Positions 38,542 through 48,126 of a stretch of 64,000 nucleotides of DNA are shown here, in pieces. The DNA is from Sphingobacterium sp. lm-10 (GTDB lineage Bacteria > Bacteroidota > Bacteroidia > Sphingobacteriales > Sphingobacteriaceae): positions 620,001 through 684,000 of the forward strand of contig NZ_JAMJWC010000001.1 in NCBI RefSeq assembly GCF_023554555.1, given 5' to 3'. Below the pieces are notes generated by a model. That model did not search any database and had not been told where the DNA came from. It worked only from the letters and a program-made list of their open reading frames with translations. Within the stretch, counting starts at the first letter, position 1; every line of letters starts with the position of its first letter. The position numbers were made by a program, and so were the translations under genes.

Positions 38542-39336
38542 TTACAGAATTTCAAGGCTATAACCACCAGCAATTAAAAGAATGATGATGGTACCCACCG
38601 CAATCCGATACCAACCGAAGGCCTTAAAGCCATATTTGGTTAGTATTCCGATAAAGGTTTTAATAGCGATGATAGCGACAAGGAAACCCACTACATTGCC
38701 CACAATTAATAAGTTTATCTCATCCGATGTAAACGCATGCCCATCTTTTAGGAATTTGTACAGTTTTACAACAGAAGCGCCCAACATCATCGGGATCGCT
38801 AAAAAGAAAGAGAACTCTGCGGCTGCTTTACGAGTGAGTTTCTGTGTCATACCACCAACAATGGTACTGGCGGATCTAGAGGTGCCAGGTATCAATGCAA
38901 GACATTGATACCAACCAATGATAAAGGCTTGTTTGTATGAAATTTCATCCGAATCGTCAGTCGTTGGTTTATTAAACCACTTATCTACAAAAAGTAGTAT
39001 TACACCACCTACGACTAGCATAACAGCAACCATAAACGGGCTTTCTAGCAAATCATCAATCACGTCGCTGAATAACAATCCCAGAATGGAAGCCGGAATA
39101 CCAGCCACTACTAATTTGAAATAAAAGTCGAATGACTTGAAAAAACGTTTCCAGTACAATACCAGAACAGAAAGGATGGTACCTAGCTGGATGACAATGG
39201 TAAAAAGCTTGACGAAAGGAGTTGGTTCGACGCCCATGAACGCGGTAGCGATAATCATGTGGCCAGTAGACGAAACGGGTAAAAACTCGGTAAGGCCTTC
39301 TATGATGGCCAAGATAATTACTTCAAAATAGGTCAT
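38542..39336 (-). CDS. uppP: Undecaprenyl-diphosphatase
   Basis: Membrane enzyme (BacA family) that recycles the undecaprenyl carrier for peptidoglycan and O-antigen synthesis. The active-site motifs [13 protein letters not shown] (about 14-26) and [14 protein letters not shown] (about 156-169) are intact, in a protein with about eight hydrophobic segments. Overlaps the preceding DUF3098 gene by one base. Confidence 0.96.
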   Translation of the reverse strand: MTYFEVIILAIIEGLTEFLPVSSTGHMIIATAFMGVEPTPFVKLFTIVIQLGTILSVLVLYWKRFFKSFDFYFKLVVAGIPASILGLLFSDVIDDLLESPFMVAVMLVVGGVILLFVDKWFNKPTTDDSDEISYKQAFIIGWYQCLALIPGTSRSASTIVGGMTQKLTRKAAAEFSFFLAIPMMLGASVVKLYKFLKDGHAFTSDEINLLIVGNVVGFLVAIIAIKTFIGILTKYGFKAFGWYRIAVGTIIILLIAGGYSLEIL

Positions 39337-39596
39337 TATCCTTCTTTGGATTTAGCGGATTTTGGTTTATATAAAATAGCTACAAAACCTAGTGCAAAGC
39401 CTAGTACAACTACGAATGGAGCTATCGTAATTTTTGTGAAGCTATAGATATCTTCCGTGCCTGTCATGAGGATAAATCCAATGGCTACGACTAGAATACT
39501 TGCCACAAATAGTTGATAGTTCTCTTTTTTGAAAACAAAAGAGGCTTTGCTGGTACTGCCAACCTTAGTGGTCGGTTGCTTTTTAACTTGCGCCAT
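39336..39596 (-). CDS. DUF3098 membrane protein
   Basis: 86-residue protein of unknown function confined to Bacteroidota. A basic, polar N-terminus (1-22) is followed by [23 protein letters not shown] (helix about 26-45), a short loop and a second helix (about 54-74) ending in a basic tail. The position between ftsX and uppP is conserved in the phylum as far as I know, suggesting a role near cell-wall synthesis or division. Its stop overlaps the uppP start by one base. Confidence 0.88.
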   Translation of the reverse strand: MAQVKKQPTTKVGSTSKASFVFKKENYQLFVASILVVAIGFILMTGTEDIYSFTKITIAPFVVVLGFALGFVAILYKPKSAKSKEG

Positions 39597-39628
39597 ATTT
39601 CAGATATATTTTTGATGTATTGCGTATA

Positions 39629-40507
39629 TTAACGATATAAACTAGCAGATTTCGCTTTCAGGTACTTCGTAACGGCAAAATAGGTGCTCGCACCGGAAAT
39701 TAAAATACCTAAGATAACTACAGCCACGAAGATGAAGATGAATTCTAACCAATCGCGTAAGAAGACTAATTCGGGTATTTGCTGCTGTGCAAAATGCAAT
39801 GTAAGAAGCAATAACAAAATCGCAATCAACGAGCCAATTAGACCATGTACGATGCCATAAAGGATATATGGTCTACGAATAAACCCTTTTGTGGCGCCGA
39901 TAAGCTGCATACTCTTGATTAGAAAACGTTGGGAATAAATCGCCAAGCGAATGGTATTATTGATCAGCGCTACCGCAATAATTAATAAGATCACCGCAAA
40001 AGCCAATACCACAATGCCGATCACACGGATGTTTTGGTTTACCATATCGATCAGGTTTTCCTGATACACGATTTCATTGATGCGGCTATTGCGAGAAACT
40101 TGCGTAATGAAAGCTTGTATGCTGTCATTATTGGCGTACTCTTCATTCATGTACACATCAATAGAAGGTAGCAATGGGTTGTGACCCAGGTATTCTACAA
40201 AGTCTTCGCCTAAATCTTCTTTCAGGTTTTTTGCAGCGAGTTCTTTACTAATGTATTCTGTGCGTAATACATGTTTATTGCCATCCAAATCTTTTTGCAA
40301 AGCCAACACATCGCCTTCATTAACATTGTCATTCACAATGACATTAAGTACAATGTTTTCCTTTACGTAGCGAGATAAATTTTTGGCGTGAACCAAGATA
40401 AGCCCCAGCAGCCCCGTCATCAAAAGCACCAGTGCGATACTGATAACGGTGGATACATATACCGATTTAGTCTTTTTTCTGGAGGAGCCTTCTTCAATTA
40501 TTGACAT
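39629..40507 (-). CDS. ftsX: FtsX-like cell-division permease
   Basis: Membrane subunit of the FtsEX complex that controls peptidoglycan hydrolysis at the septum. Four transmembrane helices: one near 20-42, then the extracellular domain (about 45-150, ISKELAAKNLKEDLGEDF), then three (about 165-190, 215-240, 255-280). RFLIKSMQLIGATKGFIRRPY is the FtsX core motif. The ATG at 40507 (MSIIEEGSSRKK) fits; upstream codons are not conserved. A one-mismatch -7 box (TACTTTCG, 40543-40536) lies upstream. ftsE is not adjacent, as is common in this phylum. Confidence 0.92.
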   Translation of the reverse strand: MSIIEEGSSRKKTKSVYVSTVISIALVLLMTGLLGLILVHAKNLSRYVKENIVLNVIVNDNVNEGDVLALQKDLDGNKHVLRTEYISKELAAKNLKEDLGEDFVEYLGHNPLLPSIDVYMNEEYANNDSIQAFITQVSRNSRINEIVYQENLIDMVNQNIRVIGIVVLAFAVILLIIAVALINNTIRLAIYSQRFLIKSMQLIGATKGFIRRPYILYGIVHGLIGSLIAILLLLLTLHFAQQQIPELVFLRDWLEFIFIFVAVVILGILISGASTYFAVTKYLKAKSASLYR

Positions 40508-40673
40508 ATGTTCTTGCGATCTTATATATACCCTGCGAAAGTAAACATTATTGCCGACTATAGAAATAGGCGTTAACATAAACTAACACTTTTCAATGGC
40601 CATTTTGGCTTTGTTGTCGCTATAATCTTTGAAAATCGCTATTTTCGCACTTGTTATTAGATCATTTTAGGAT

Positions 40674-43595
40674 ATGGATTACAATCATAAGGTCATTGAA
40701 AAGGGATGGCAAACTTTCTGGGCAGAAAACGGTACTTTTCGCACCAGCGAATCGACCGATAAGCCAAAGTATTATGTGCTAGACATGTTTCCTTACCCAT
40801 CTGGAGCAGGACTACATGTGGGCCATCCACTTGGATATATTGCCTCCGATATCTTTGCACGTTTCAAAAGGTTGAAGGGCTTCAATGTATTGCATCCTAT
40901 GGGGTATGATTCTTTTGGCTTGCCTGCAGAACAATATGCTATCCAAACTGGCCAGCATCCTGCTATTACGACTGAAGTGAATATCGATCGCTATCGGGAA
41001 CAATTGGACAATATTGGTTTTTCCTTTGATTGGTCTAGAGAAGTGCGTACTTCTGATCCGGCGTATTATAAATGGACGCAATGGATTTTTATGCAACTTT
41101 TCCATGCTTGGTATAATAAGGATGCGGATAAAGCAGAGTCAATAGATACTTTAATAGAGAAATTTCAAACCACTGGAAGTATTGGTGTTAATGCTTCTTG
41201 TGATGAAGACGTGGCTACATTCACCGCAGAGGAATGGGCCGCATACACGCCGGAAGCCCAATTGGAAGAATTGTTGAAATATCGCTTGGCATATCTTCGC
41301 GAGAGCACCGTAAACTGGTGTGCGGCATTGGGTACCGTATTAGCTAACGATGAGGTGATCAATGGCGTTTCCGAACGTGGAGGTTATCCAGTCGAGCAGA
41401 AAAAAATGATGCAATGGTCTATGCGTATCACGGCGTACGCAGAACGATTGCTTACCGGATTGGATACCGTAGATTGGCCAGAACCATTGGTAGAGATGCA
41501 GCGCAATTGGATTGGGAAATCAGTGGGTGCTACGGTGCGTTTTCCGTTGCCACAATTGGATACACATATCGAAGTATTTACCACACGCGTGGATACGGTA
41601 TACGGCGTCACTTTCGTCGTTTTGGCGCCAGAGCACGAGTTAGTAACTACTTTAACTACAGATGAACAAAGACCTATAGTTCAAGAATATATAGATAAAA
41701 CGGCTAAAAAATCCGAGCTGGATCGTATGGCCGACGTGAAAGCCGTTTCTGGCGCCTTTACCGGTTCGTATGCCAAACATCCGCTGACGGGCGAGGATGT
41801 ACAAATCTGGATTGCTGATTACGTATTGGCAGGATATGGAACAGGAGCGGTGATGGCGGTACCTTCCGGTGATCAGCGCGACTATCTTTTTGCCAAGCAC
41901 TTCGATCTGACGATTGTGCCCATTTCGGATTCCCAAGATATCAGCGAAGCAGCCGATCCAAATAAAGATGGCTTGTATATCAATTCCGATCTGATCGATG
42001 GTTTGAATTATACACAGGCGGTCCCTGTTGTGATTGATATGTTGGAATCCTTGGAATTAGGCAAGGCCAAAATCAATTACCGCATGCGCGATGCAATCTT
42101 TGGTCGGCAGCGTTACTGGGGTGAGCCGGTGCCAATCTATTTTAAAGAAGGTTTGCCTTACTTGATTGATAAAGAAGAGTTACCGCTATTGTTACCGGAA
42201 GTAGATAAGTACTTACCAACGGAGACAGGTGAACCACCATTGGGTCGCGCGGTGGACTGGAAATATCAGGATTGTTGCGTGTACGAATTGAGTACCATGC
42301 CAGGTTGGGCGGGTTCTTCTTGGTACTGGTTCCGCTACATGGACCCACATAATCCGAATACCTTTGCATCCAGAGATGCTATCGATTATTGGAAATCGGT
42401 TGATTTATATATTGGTGGTTCTGAGCATGCTACCGGTCACTTGCTCTACTCTAGGTTCTGGAATAAATTCCTGAAAGATTGGGGTTGCCAGGGTGAGGAA
42501 GAGCCGTTCAAAAAACTGATTAACCAAGGGATGATCCAGGGAACTTCGGCAGTTATTCACCGTATAAAGTATAATGATATCGACGGAAAATCATTTTTTC
42601 CAATATTTATCACAAATGATGAATATGGATTAAACTTTGATCCAAAGGATTCAAAAGAACTTCATGATTATTTATCAGCTAAACTTAAACAGTCTGATTG
42701 GGAAAGGCAAAAACACGATTTTACGCTATATATCCCGTCAACTTTTGATGATAAATTTGATTTTGTTCATTCAGAAGTACATGTAAACGTTAATTTGGTT
42801 AATAATAGTTTTCTCGATGTAGAGGCGGCAAAGATTAGATACGCAGATTTTAAAGATGCGTTTTTTATCTATTCGAATAAAAGATTTCAAGTTTTGCATG
42901 TAGCGGAGAAAATGTCTAAGCGCTATGAGAATGTTGTGAATCCTGATGACATAGTAGAACAATATGGTGCCGACACCCTGCGTTTGTACGAGATGTTCTT
43001 AGGGCCTTTAGAGCAATCAAAACCATGGAATACGAATGGAATAGAGGGCGTTTACAAGTTTCTTAAGAAATTGTGGCGCTTGTTTCATGATGCGGAAGGG
43101 AATTTCCATATCTCCAACGAGGAGCCAACTAAAGCAGAGTACAAGGCGCTGCATAAGATTATCAAAAAGGTAGAAGATGATATCGAACGTTTTTCCTTTA
43201 ACACGTCGGTGTCCGCATTTATGATCTGTGTGAATGAATTAACGGAGCTTAAATGTAACAAGATCAAGATCCTTCAGGATTTGGTTATTGTATTGCAGCC
43301 TTATGCACCGCATATTGCGGAAGAACTGTGGTGTTTGATGGGCCAGCAAAAAGGAACGCTGTCTTATGCTACTTATCCAGAGTTTAACCCAGATTACTTA
43401 ATTGAGTCGGAGTTTGCTTATCCGGTTTCCATCAATGGGAAAACCCGCTTGAACATGCCATTGTCTTTGGATCTGGAGGCGAAAGCGGTAGAAGAATTAG
43501 TATTAGCTAATGAAGACGTTCGACGTTATATTGATGGTAAAGCAATTCGTAAGATAATCTTTGTAAAGGGCAAGATTATCAATATAGTGGTATAA
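40674..43595 (+). CDS. leuS: Leucyl-tRNA synthetase with a long insert before KMSKR
   Basis: Class I synthetase charging tRNA-Leu. The HIGH-type motif is HVGH (about 48-51 in PSGAGLHVGHPLGY). The CP1 editing domain lies from about 225 to 430, and ATP-site residues KMSKRYENV are near 744-752. The usual Bacteroidota segment between FKKLINQGMIQG and EKMSK is enlarged: residues about 628-705 contain a hydrophilic, AT-rich stretch before VHVNVNLVNNSFLDVEAAK, which is the normal continuation. The total of 973 aa exceeds the roughly 920-950 I would expect. KMSKR replaces the usual KMSKS. The frame is continuous, so the gene should be functional. Confidence 0.94.
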   Translation: MDYNHKVIEKGWQTFWAENGTFRTSESTDKPKYYVLDMFPYPSGAGLHVGHPLGYIASDIFARFKRLKGFNVLHPMGYDSFGLPAEQYAIQTGQHPAITTEVNIDRYREQLDNIGFSFDWSREVRTSDPAYYKWTQWIFMQLFHAWYNKDADKAESIDTLIEKFQTTGSIGVNASCDEDVATFTAEEWAAYTPEAQLEELLKYRLAYLRESTVNWCAALGTVLANDEVINGVSERGGYPVEQKKMMQWSMRITAYAERLLTGLDTVDWPEPLVEMQRNWIGKSVGATVRFPLPQLDTHIEVFTTRVDTVYGVTFVVLAPEHELVTTLTTDEQRPIVQEYIDKTAKKSELDRMADVKAVSGAFTGSYAKHPLTGEDVQIWIADYVLAGYGTGAVMAVPSGDQRDYLFAKHFDLTIVPISDSQDISEAADPNKDGLYINSDLIDGLNYTQAVPVVIDMLESLELGKAKINYRMRDAIFGRQRYWGEPVPIYFKEGLPYLIDKEELPLLLPEVDKYLPTETGEPPLGRAVDWKYQDCCVYELSTMPGWAGSSWYWFRYMDPHNPNTFASRDAIDYWKSVDLYIGGSEHATGHLLYSRFWNKFLKDWGCQGEEEPFKKLINQGMIQGTSAVIHRIKYNDIDGKSFFPIFITNDEYGLNFDPKDSKELHDYLSAKLKQSDWERQKHDFTLYIPSTFDDKFDFVHSEVHVNVNLVNNSFLDVEAAKIRYADFKDAFFIYSNKRFQVLHVAEKMSKRYENVVNPDDIVEQYGADTLRLYEMFLGPLEQSKPWNTNGIEGVYKFLKKLWRLFHDAEGNFHISNEEPTKAEYKALHKIIKKVEDDIERFSFNTSVSAFMICVNELTELKCNKIKILQDLVIVLQPYAPHIAEELWCLMGQQKGTLSYATYPEFNPDYLIESEFAYPVSINGKTRLNMPLSLDLEAKAVEELVLANEDVRRYIDGKAIRKIIFVKGKIINIVV

Positions 43596-43615
43596 TTGGT
43601 TTACTTATACAGAAG

Positions 43616-43646
43616 CGGCGCCGGATTCATTCCGGCGCCGTTTTTT
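43616..43646 (+). terminator. Terminator after leuS
   Basis: GC-rich 10-bp stem (43616-43625 with 43631-43640), 5-base loop, six T. Confidence 0.88.
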
Positions 43647-43698
43647 GTTTTATTGTATGAAGGTGATCAGAATGGGCAAATGACCTATATGTCGTTCA

Positions 43699-43806
43699 AA
43701 GATTGCCACAGCCTCGTTCCTCGGCTTTGCAAGGACTCGGTTTTCCGAATTCGTGTCATTTCTTTCTAAATGTCGTCATCGCGCGGAGGTACGACAAAGC
43801 GATCTA
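43699..43806. repeat. REP/MITE-like imperfect inverted repeat
   Basis: AAGATTGCCACAGCCTCGTT at 43699-43718, continuing with CCTCGG, is mirrored by AGATCGCTTTGTCGTACCTC, the reverse complement of the stretch ending at 43805. Both halves share the AGATyGC...TCGT.CCTC.G pattern seen in dispersed intergenic repeats of many Bacteroidota (AGATTGC...TCGTTCCTC...GCAATGAC). It lies in a non-coding, convergent spacer. Confidence 0.5.
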
Positions 43807-43900
43807 ATACCGTTTACGATGATCTTATTAAAGATTGACATGTGAGTAAAGTTCAAACATCGCCATAGCCTTATATCTCGATTTCGCCACGATGAGATAT

Positions 43901-44941
43901 TTACTCATCCGTTTCGGGTGCTTGCTCCAACATACCTTTTAAATAGATCTCCTGAATTAAAACCATAATGACCACGAGGATTGGCGTGGCAAATAGGATA
44001 CCCCAAGCTCCCGAAATGCTACCCATCAACAATTGAAAGAATAGTACCAACGCCGGTGGCAGCGAGAGCATTTTCTTTCTGACAAAGGGTCCGAATATAC
44101 CGGATTCCAATAATTGGATAAGTAGGAATAACCCAACAAGCCATAATGCCATTTCAGGCCCATCCATCAAGCCGATGAGCGTAGCAGGTATAAGCGCTAA
44201 CGTCGGACCTATGTTTGGAATAAAGGTCAATGTACCTCCAATGATCGCTAGGATCAACCAGAGTTCTGCTCCGAGAATTAGTGCGCCGATGGCCGTTAAT
44301 GTAAACACGAATGCCATTTCCAGCATCTGAGCCTTCAGCCATACTTTCAGATCGTTCCCCATTTTACTTAAAATATGGTCTGCTTTCGGCTTATAGCGCT
44401 TAGGTACTAAGGTCACGATGCCATTTTTATATTCTTTGGGCGATATCATCATGAATAGCCCCAGAAAGATAACGGCATAAAGATCTCCGAAAAATCCAAA
44501 GGTGGATTTAAAAAAACTGCCAGCATGTTGCATGACTTGATCTCCATTTTCTTCCATGGAAGGAGTTAGTTCTTTGACTCTGTCGCCCCAGCTCGTATCT
44601 TCTAGATAAGATTCAACACTTTTTACCGTCTTTGGAATACCATCTTTGAATTGTTCATATTGCTGTGCCATGGTATTCCCAATAAGATAGGTTACTCCAG
44701 AGATGAATCCAAAAACCAGAAAGAATGCCAAGGTAAGTGTTACGCCCTTGTGCCATCCCGTCCAGCCGTGAATACGATTTGATATTGCTTGAAAAAAGAT
44801 AGAGAGCAAGAGACCTCCAAAAAGCAGCAACAGTATGCTAAACGTTTTCACAAACAGTGAAGCAAATAAGACGAACAGTAAGACTACAAAAGATATCAGC
44901 GCCGTTTTGCGCATGATCGACATTTTCTCGGTTTTTTCCAT
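43901..44941 (-). CDS. AI-2E family transporter (PerM-like)
   Basis: Inner-membrane protein of the AI-2E/PerM family; members export autoinducer-2 or act as Na+/H+ antiporters, and most are uncharacterised. Eight hydrophobic segments are visible. The middle soluble part (about 90-150) is followed by the re-entrant region with TFIPNIGPTLALIPATLIGLM (about 236-256), and the C-terminal half has the family motif FGPFVRKKMLSLPPALVLF and GAWGILFATPILVV. The C-terminus is acidic. Length (346 aa) is normal. Confidence 0.88.
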   Translation of the reverse strand: MEKTEKMSIMRKTALISFVVLLFVLFASLFVKTFSILLLLFGGLLLSIFFQAISNRIHGWTGWHKGVTLTLAFFLVFGFISGVTYLIGNTMAQQYEQFKDGIPKTVKSVESYLEDTSWGDRVKELTPSMEENGDQVMQHAGSFFKSTFGFFGDLYAVIFLGLFMMISPKEYKNGIVTLVPKRYKPKADHILSKMGNDLKVWLKAQMLEMAFVFTLTAIGALILGAELWLILAIIGGTLTFIPNIGPTLALIPATLIGLMDGPEMALWLVGLFLLIQLLESGIFGPFVRKKMLSLPPALVLFFQLLMGSISGAWGILFATPILVVIMVLIQEIYLKGMLEQAPETDE

Positions 44942-45024
44942 ATTATAGGTTACAACAACGTTTTACCAAAAACGTTTGGTTATTTGACACAGTGGAAAGT
45001 TTATTTTTCTGTAGTACTTAATAC

Positions 45025-45056
45025 TACTAAAGACCGCTGTTGAGCGGTCTTTAGTA
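45025..45056 (-). terminator. Hairpin downstream of the ABC-F gene
   Basis: Perfect 13-bp stem (45025-45037 with 45044-45056) and a 6-base loop, about 65 bases past the ABC-F stop. No clear U-tract follows on the minus strand, so termination may be weak. Confidence 0.5.
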
Positions 45057-45122
45057 CATGGATGTATGAAATTAATTCTTCTACCTTGGTTGTGAATGGA
45101 GTATCAGGGAGAAAAGAAGCTT

Positions 45123-47036
45123 TTAACCCTCCAATTCCATGATTTCCTCGGCCAGTTGTTCCCAGTCTGCCTGTAATTTTTCCCAAGCTGCTTTCGAGGA
45201 ATTATATTCTCTAGTAGCTGTTTTTAGTTTCTCGGCGTCAGAGAAAACTTCCTCAGTAGCCAGATCTGCTTCCAATCGAGTTACCTCTCTTTCAGCGGTC
45301 GCTATCTGAGCTTCCAATTGCCCTAGTTCCTTGTTTTTCTTCAGCAATTGCACTTTGGAGTCGTCTGTAAGCACCGCTTTCGGTTTCTTTTCTACCTTTG
45401 GTTTCTCTTCTTTCTTCTCTGCCTGGTTAGGTTTTACGGCACGCTTGCTATTCCAAACCTCGTATTCCTGATAGGTTCCCGGGTATCCTTTAATGTCCTT
45501 ATCTTCGATATACCAGATTTTGTTGGCCACGTGATCTAAGAAGTACCGATCATGGGAAACGACAATCAAGGTGCCTTCATATTGTTGTAAAGCCTGAATC
45601 AGGATGTTCACAGAAGCCATATCTAAGTGATTGGTTGGTTCATCCAGCACCAAGAAGTTGGCATCAGCAGTCAAAGCCTTCGCTAGGGCCACACGAGATT
45701 TTTCGCCTCCAGATAGTACTTTGATCTTTTTAAACACATCGTCTCCTGTAAAGAGAAAACAGCCTAAGATGGATCGAATCTCTGTTTCGGAATGTTTGGG
45801 TGCAAAGTTCTGCAATTCCTGCAAGATCGAGTTTTCCAGATGCAATGCCTCCAGCTGATGCTGCGCGAAGAATGTTTGCGATACATTATGTCCCTTTACG
45901 CTAGTACCCGTAAATTCCGAATCATCGTCGGCCACAATGCGTAGCAGCGTAGACTTTCCTTTACCATTGGCACCGATCAACGCAATTTTATCCCCTTTTT
46001 CAATCAGTCCATCTGCATGGCGCAGAATCTCAATATTCGGATAGCTTTTTGAGATGTTTTCTAAAGTGACTACGTGTCTACCAGAGGGCTTGGAAAATTT
46101 GAAGCTGAAGTTTACCTCTGGATTATCGTCGTCTACGTCGGAAATTTTTTCCATCCGATCTAATGCTTTGATACGGGATTGTACCATCTTCGCTTTAGAT
46201 GCTTTAGAACGGAAACGTTCGATTAGCTTTTCCTCTTGTTTTATTTTGGCCTGTTGATTCTTAAATTGGTTGCCCTGCAATTCCTCGCGCAGCGATTTCT
46301 CTTCCAAATAAAAAGAATAGTTGCCCGCGTATAAGGTCAATTTGCCTTTGCGAGATTCTACGGTTTTGTTGATAATTCTATCTAGAAAATAGCGGTCGTG
46401 AGAAACAATGATAATAGCACCTTCAAAAGCACCCAAATAATTTTCCAGCCACTTGATAGAAGGTAAGTCCATGTGATTGGTAGGCTCATCTAGCAACAGA
46501 ATATCGGGGGTTTGGAGCAGGATACGAGCTAGCATGACACGCATACGCCATCCACCCGAAAACGTAGCCAAAGGGCGTTTTTGTTCTTCTTCGGAGAATC
46601 CCAAGCCAGCTAAAATCTCATTAGCCCGGAATTCGATGTTATAGCCATCCAGCGCCTCGAATTCCATTTGTTTGTCGCTCAATTTGTTCAGAATATCGTC
46701 CGAGTAATCGGTCTCCAACTTCTTTAACAAATTTTCTATCTCGCCTTGGAGCTGATTTTGGCGCTCGAAGGCCTCCATCGCTACTTGTACAATGTTTTTT
46801 TCGGAATGGTAGGACAACAAGTCCTGATTGAGATAGCCTATCTTTAGGTCTTTAGCCATGGAGATAGTACCTGTGGTGGGAGCGTACTCGCCTACGATAA
46901 TCTTTAATAGCGTAGATTTTCCTGTTCCGTTGGCACCGATCAGTCCGACTTTGTCGCCTGGCTTTATATGCCAGTTTGCATCGTCATATAAAGCCCTTGC
47001 GCCTATTTCAAAAGTTAAATTATTAATTGAGATCAT
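45123..47036 (-). CDS. ABC-F ATPase (Uup/YdiF-like)
   Basis: Soluble twin-ATPase of the ABC-F family; relatives act on the ribosome (translation factors) or, for Uup, affect transposon excision. There are two ABC domains, with Walker A GANGTGKST (about 36-44) and GANGKGKST, signatures SGGWRMR and SGGEKSRVA, and Walker B ILLLDEPTNH and FLVLDEPTNH. The interdomain P-site linker is rich in Lys/Glu (about 240-300), and a C-terminal coiled coil (about 555-637) follows a basic linker, as in Uup. No transmembrane segment. The start ATG 47036 (MISINNLTFE) is preferred; the frame stays open upstream but would run into pyrD. Confidence 0.94.
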   Translation of the reverse strand: MISINNLTFEIGARALYDDANWHIKPGDKVGLIGANGTGKSTLLKIIVGEYAPTTGTISMAKDLKIGYLNQDLLSYHSEKNIVQVAMEAFERQNQLQGEIENLLKKLETDYSDDILNKLSDKQMEFEALDGYNIEFRANEILAGLGFSEEEQKRPLATFSGGWRMRVMLARILLQTPDILLLDEPTNHMDLPSIKWLENYLGAFEGAIIIVSHDRYFLDRIINKTVESRKGKLTLYAGNYSFYLEEKSLREELQGNQFKNQQAKIKQEEKLIERFRSKASKAKMVQSRIKALDRMEKISDVDDDNPEVNFSFKFSKPSGRHVVTLENISKSYPNIEILRHADGLIEKGDKIALIGANGKGKSTLLRIVADDDSEFTGTSVKGHNVSQTFFAQHQLEALHLENSILQELQNFAPKHSETEIRSILGCFLFTGDDVFKKIKVLSGGEKSRVALAKALTADANFLVLDEPTNHLDMASVNILIQALQQYEGTLIVVSHDRYFLDHVANKIWYIEDKDIKGYPGTYQEYEVWNSKRAVKPNQAEKKEEKPKVEKKPKAVLTDDSKVQLLKKNKELGQLEAQIATAEREVTRLEADLATEEVFSDAEKLKTATREYNSSKAAWEKLQADWEQLAEEIMELEG

Positions 47037-47041
47037 TTCCG

Positions 47042-47080
47042 CAAAAGTAGTGAATATTTCTGCTTCTTTGGCTAAATTTG
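47042..47080. promoter_or_regulatory. Divergent near-leaderless promoters of the ABC-F gene and pyrD
   Basis: On the minus strand TACTTTTG (47049-47042) ends 5 bases before the ABC-F ATG; on the plus strand TAAATTTG (47073-47080) ends 7 bases before the pyrD ATG. Both match TAnnTTTG. The whole divergent spacer is 51 bases, leaving no room for leaders. Confidence 0.5.
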
Positions 47081-47087
47081 CGGTACT

Positions 47088-48116
47088 ATGTACAAACTTG
47101 TCAAACCATTCTTTTTTAAAATGGACCCGGAATCTGCCCATCATATGGTCACCAATGGGCTTACTAAAGTGTCTAAAATCTGGGGTTCAAAAGCGCTATT
47201 AAAGGCTTCTTATGCAGTGGAAGATCCTCGTTTGGAACGTGAAGTGTTTGGTTTGAAATTCAAAAACCCAGTTGGCCTTGCCGCAGGATTCGACAAAAAT
47301 GGGTCTTACATAGCCGAAATGGCTTCTTTTGGATTCGGATTTATCGAAATTGGAACGGTGACCCCGAGACCTCAACCTGGCAATGATAAACCCCGCATGT
47401 TTCGCCTTATTCCAGATGGGGCAATCATTAATCGGATGGGTTTTAACAACCAAGGCGCCGATGTAGCTGCGGGTCGACTCAAATATCTCAAAAACAAAGG
47501 TGATTTAATAATAGGAGGGAATATCGGTAAAAACAAGCTGACGCCTAATGAGCAAGCGGTAGACGATTATCTATATTGCTTTCACGCGCTTCATCTTTAT
47601 GTCGATTATTTTGTAGTCAATGTTAGTTCCCCGAACACGCCTGGTTTACGTGAGTTGCAGGAGAAAGAGCCGTTGATGCATATTTTAAACACTCTGCAAG
47701 CTGCTAATTTGCAGAAGGATAGGAGCAAGCCAATTCTGTTAAAAATTGCACCCGATCTGACCGACAGTCAGCTAGATGATATCGTCGAAATCGTGCAGGA
47801 AACTAATATTGCTGGTGTTATTGCTACGAATACGACTATTTCTCGCGATGGTTTGAAGAGCGATGCCCGCCTAGTACAGGAAGTTGGCGGCGTTAGTGGG
47901 AAACCGCTCACGAAACGTTCCACAGAGGTAATTCGCTATTTGGTTCAAAAATCTGGCAATTCTTTTCCGGTGATTGGTGTGGGTGGTATTCATTCGGCAG
48001 CTGATGCACAAGAAAAATTGGAGGCAGGCGCAGCCTTAATTCAGTTGTATACTGGTTTTATATACGAAGGACCGGGATTGGTGAGCAAAATCTGCAAAGC
48101 CCTGCTCAAAAAATAA
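47088..48116 (+). CDS. pyrD: Dihydroorotate dehydrogenase, quinone-type (class 2)
   Basis: Membrane-associated FMN enzyme of pyrimidine synthesis that passes electrons to quinone. The N-terminal helix region with PESAHH(M) (about 14-19) is the class 2 membrane/quinone segment. [13 protein letters not shown] (about 60-72), [13 protein letters not shown] (about 85-97), the catalytic serine in [11 protein letters not shown] (about 178-188), KIAPDL and [20 protein letters not shown] complete the set. Length (342 aa) is normal. Confidence 0.96.
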   Translation: MYKLVKPFFFKMDPESAHHMVTNGLTKVSKIWGSKALLKASYAVEDPRLEREVFGLKFKNPVGLAAGFDKNGSYIAEMASFGFGFIEIGTVTPRPQPGNDKPRMFRLIPDGAIINRMGFNNQGADVAAGRLKYLKNKGDLIIGGNIGKNKLTPNEQAVDDYLYCFHALHLYVDYFVVNVSSPNTPGLRELQEKEPLMHILNTLQAANLQKDRSKPILLKIAPDLTDSQLDDIVEIVQETNIAGVIATNTTISRDGLKSDARLVQEVGGVSGKPLTKRSTEVIRYLVQKSGNSFPVIGVGGIHSAADAQEKLEAGAALIQLYTGFIYEGPGLVSKICKALLKK

Positions 48117-48126
48117 TTTATTCGCT

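Larger units (their letters stand above)
43596..43900. other. Intergenic region with terminator and a REP-like inverted pair
   Basis: About 300 bases without a gene between leuS and the convergent AI-2E-family gene. It contains the leuS terminator (43616-43646) and a REP-like element (43699-43806); nothing else is apparent. Confidence 0.6.

Noticed and set aside
45001..45186. Minus-strand 61-codon frame downstream of the ABC-F gene
   Set aside because: It overlaps the end of the ABC-F gene in another frame and runs through the hairpin at 45025-45056.
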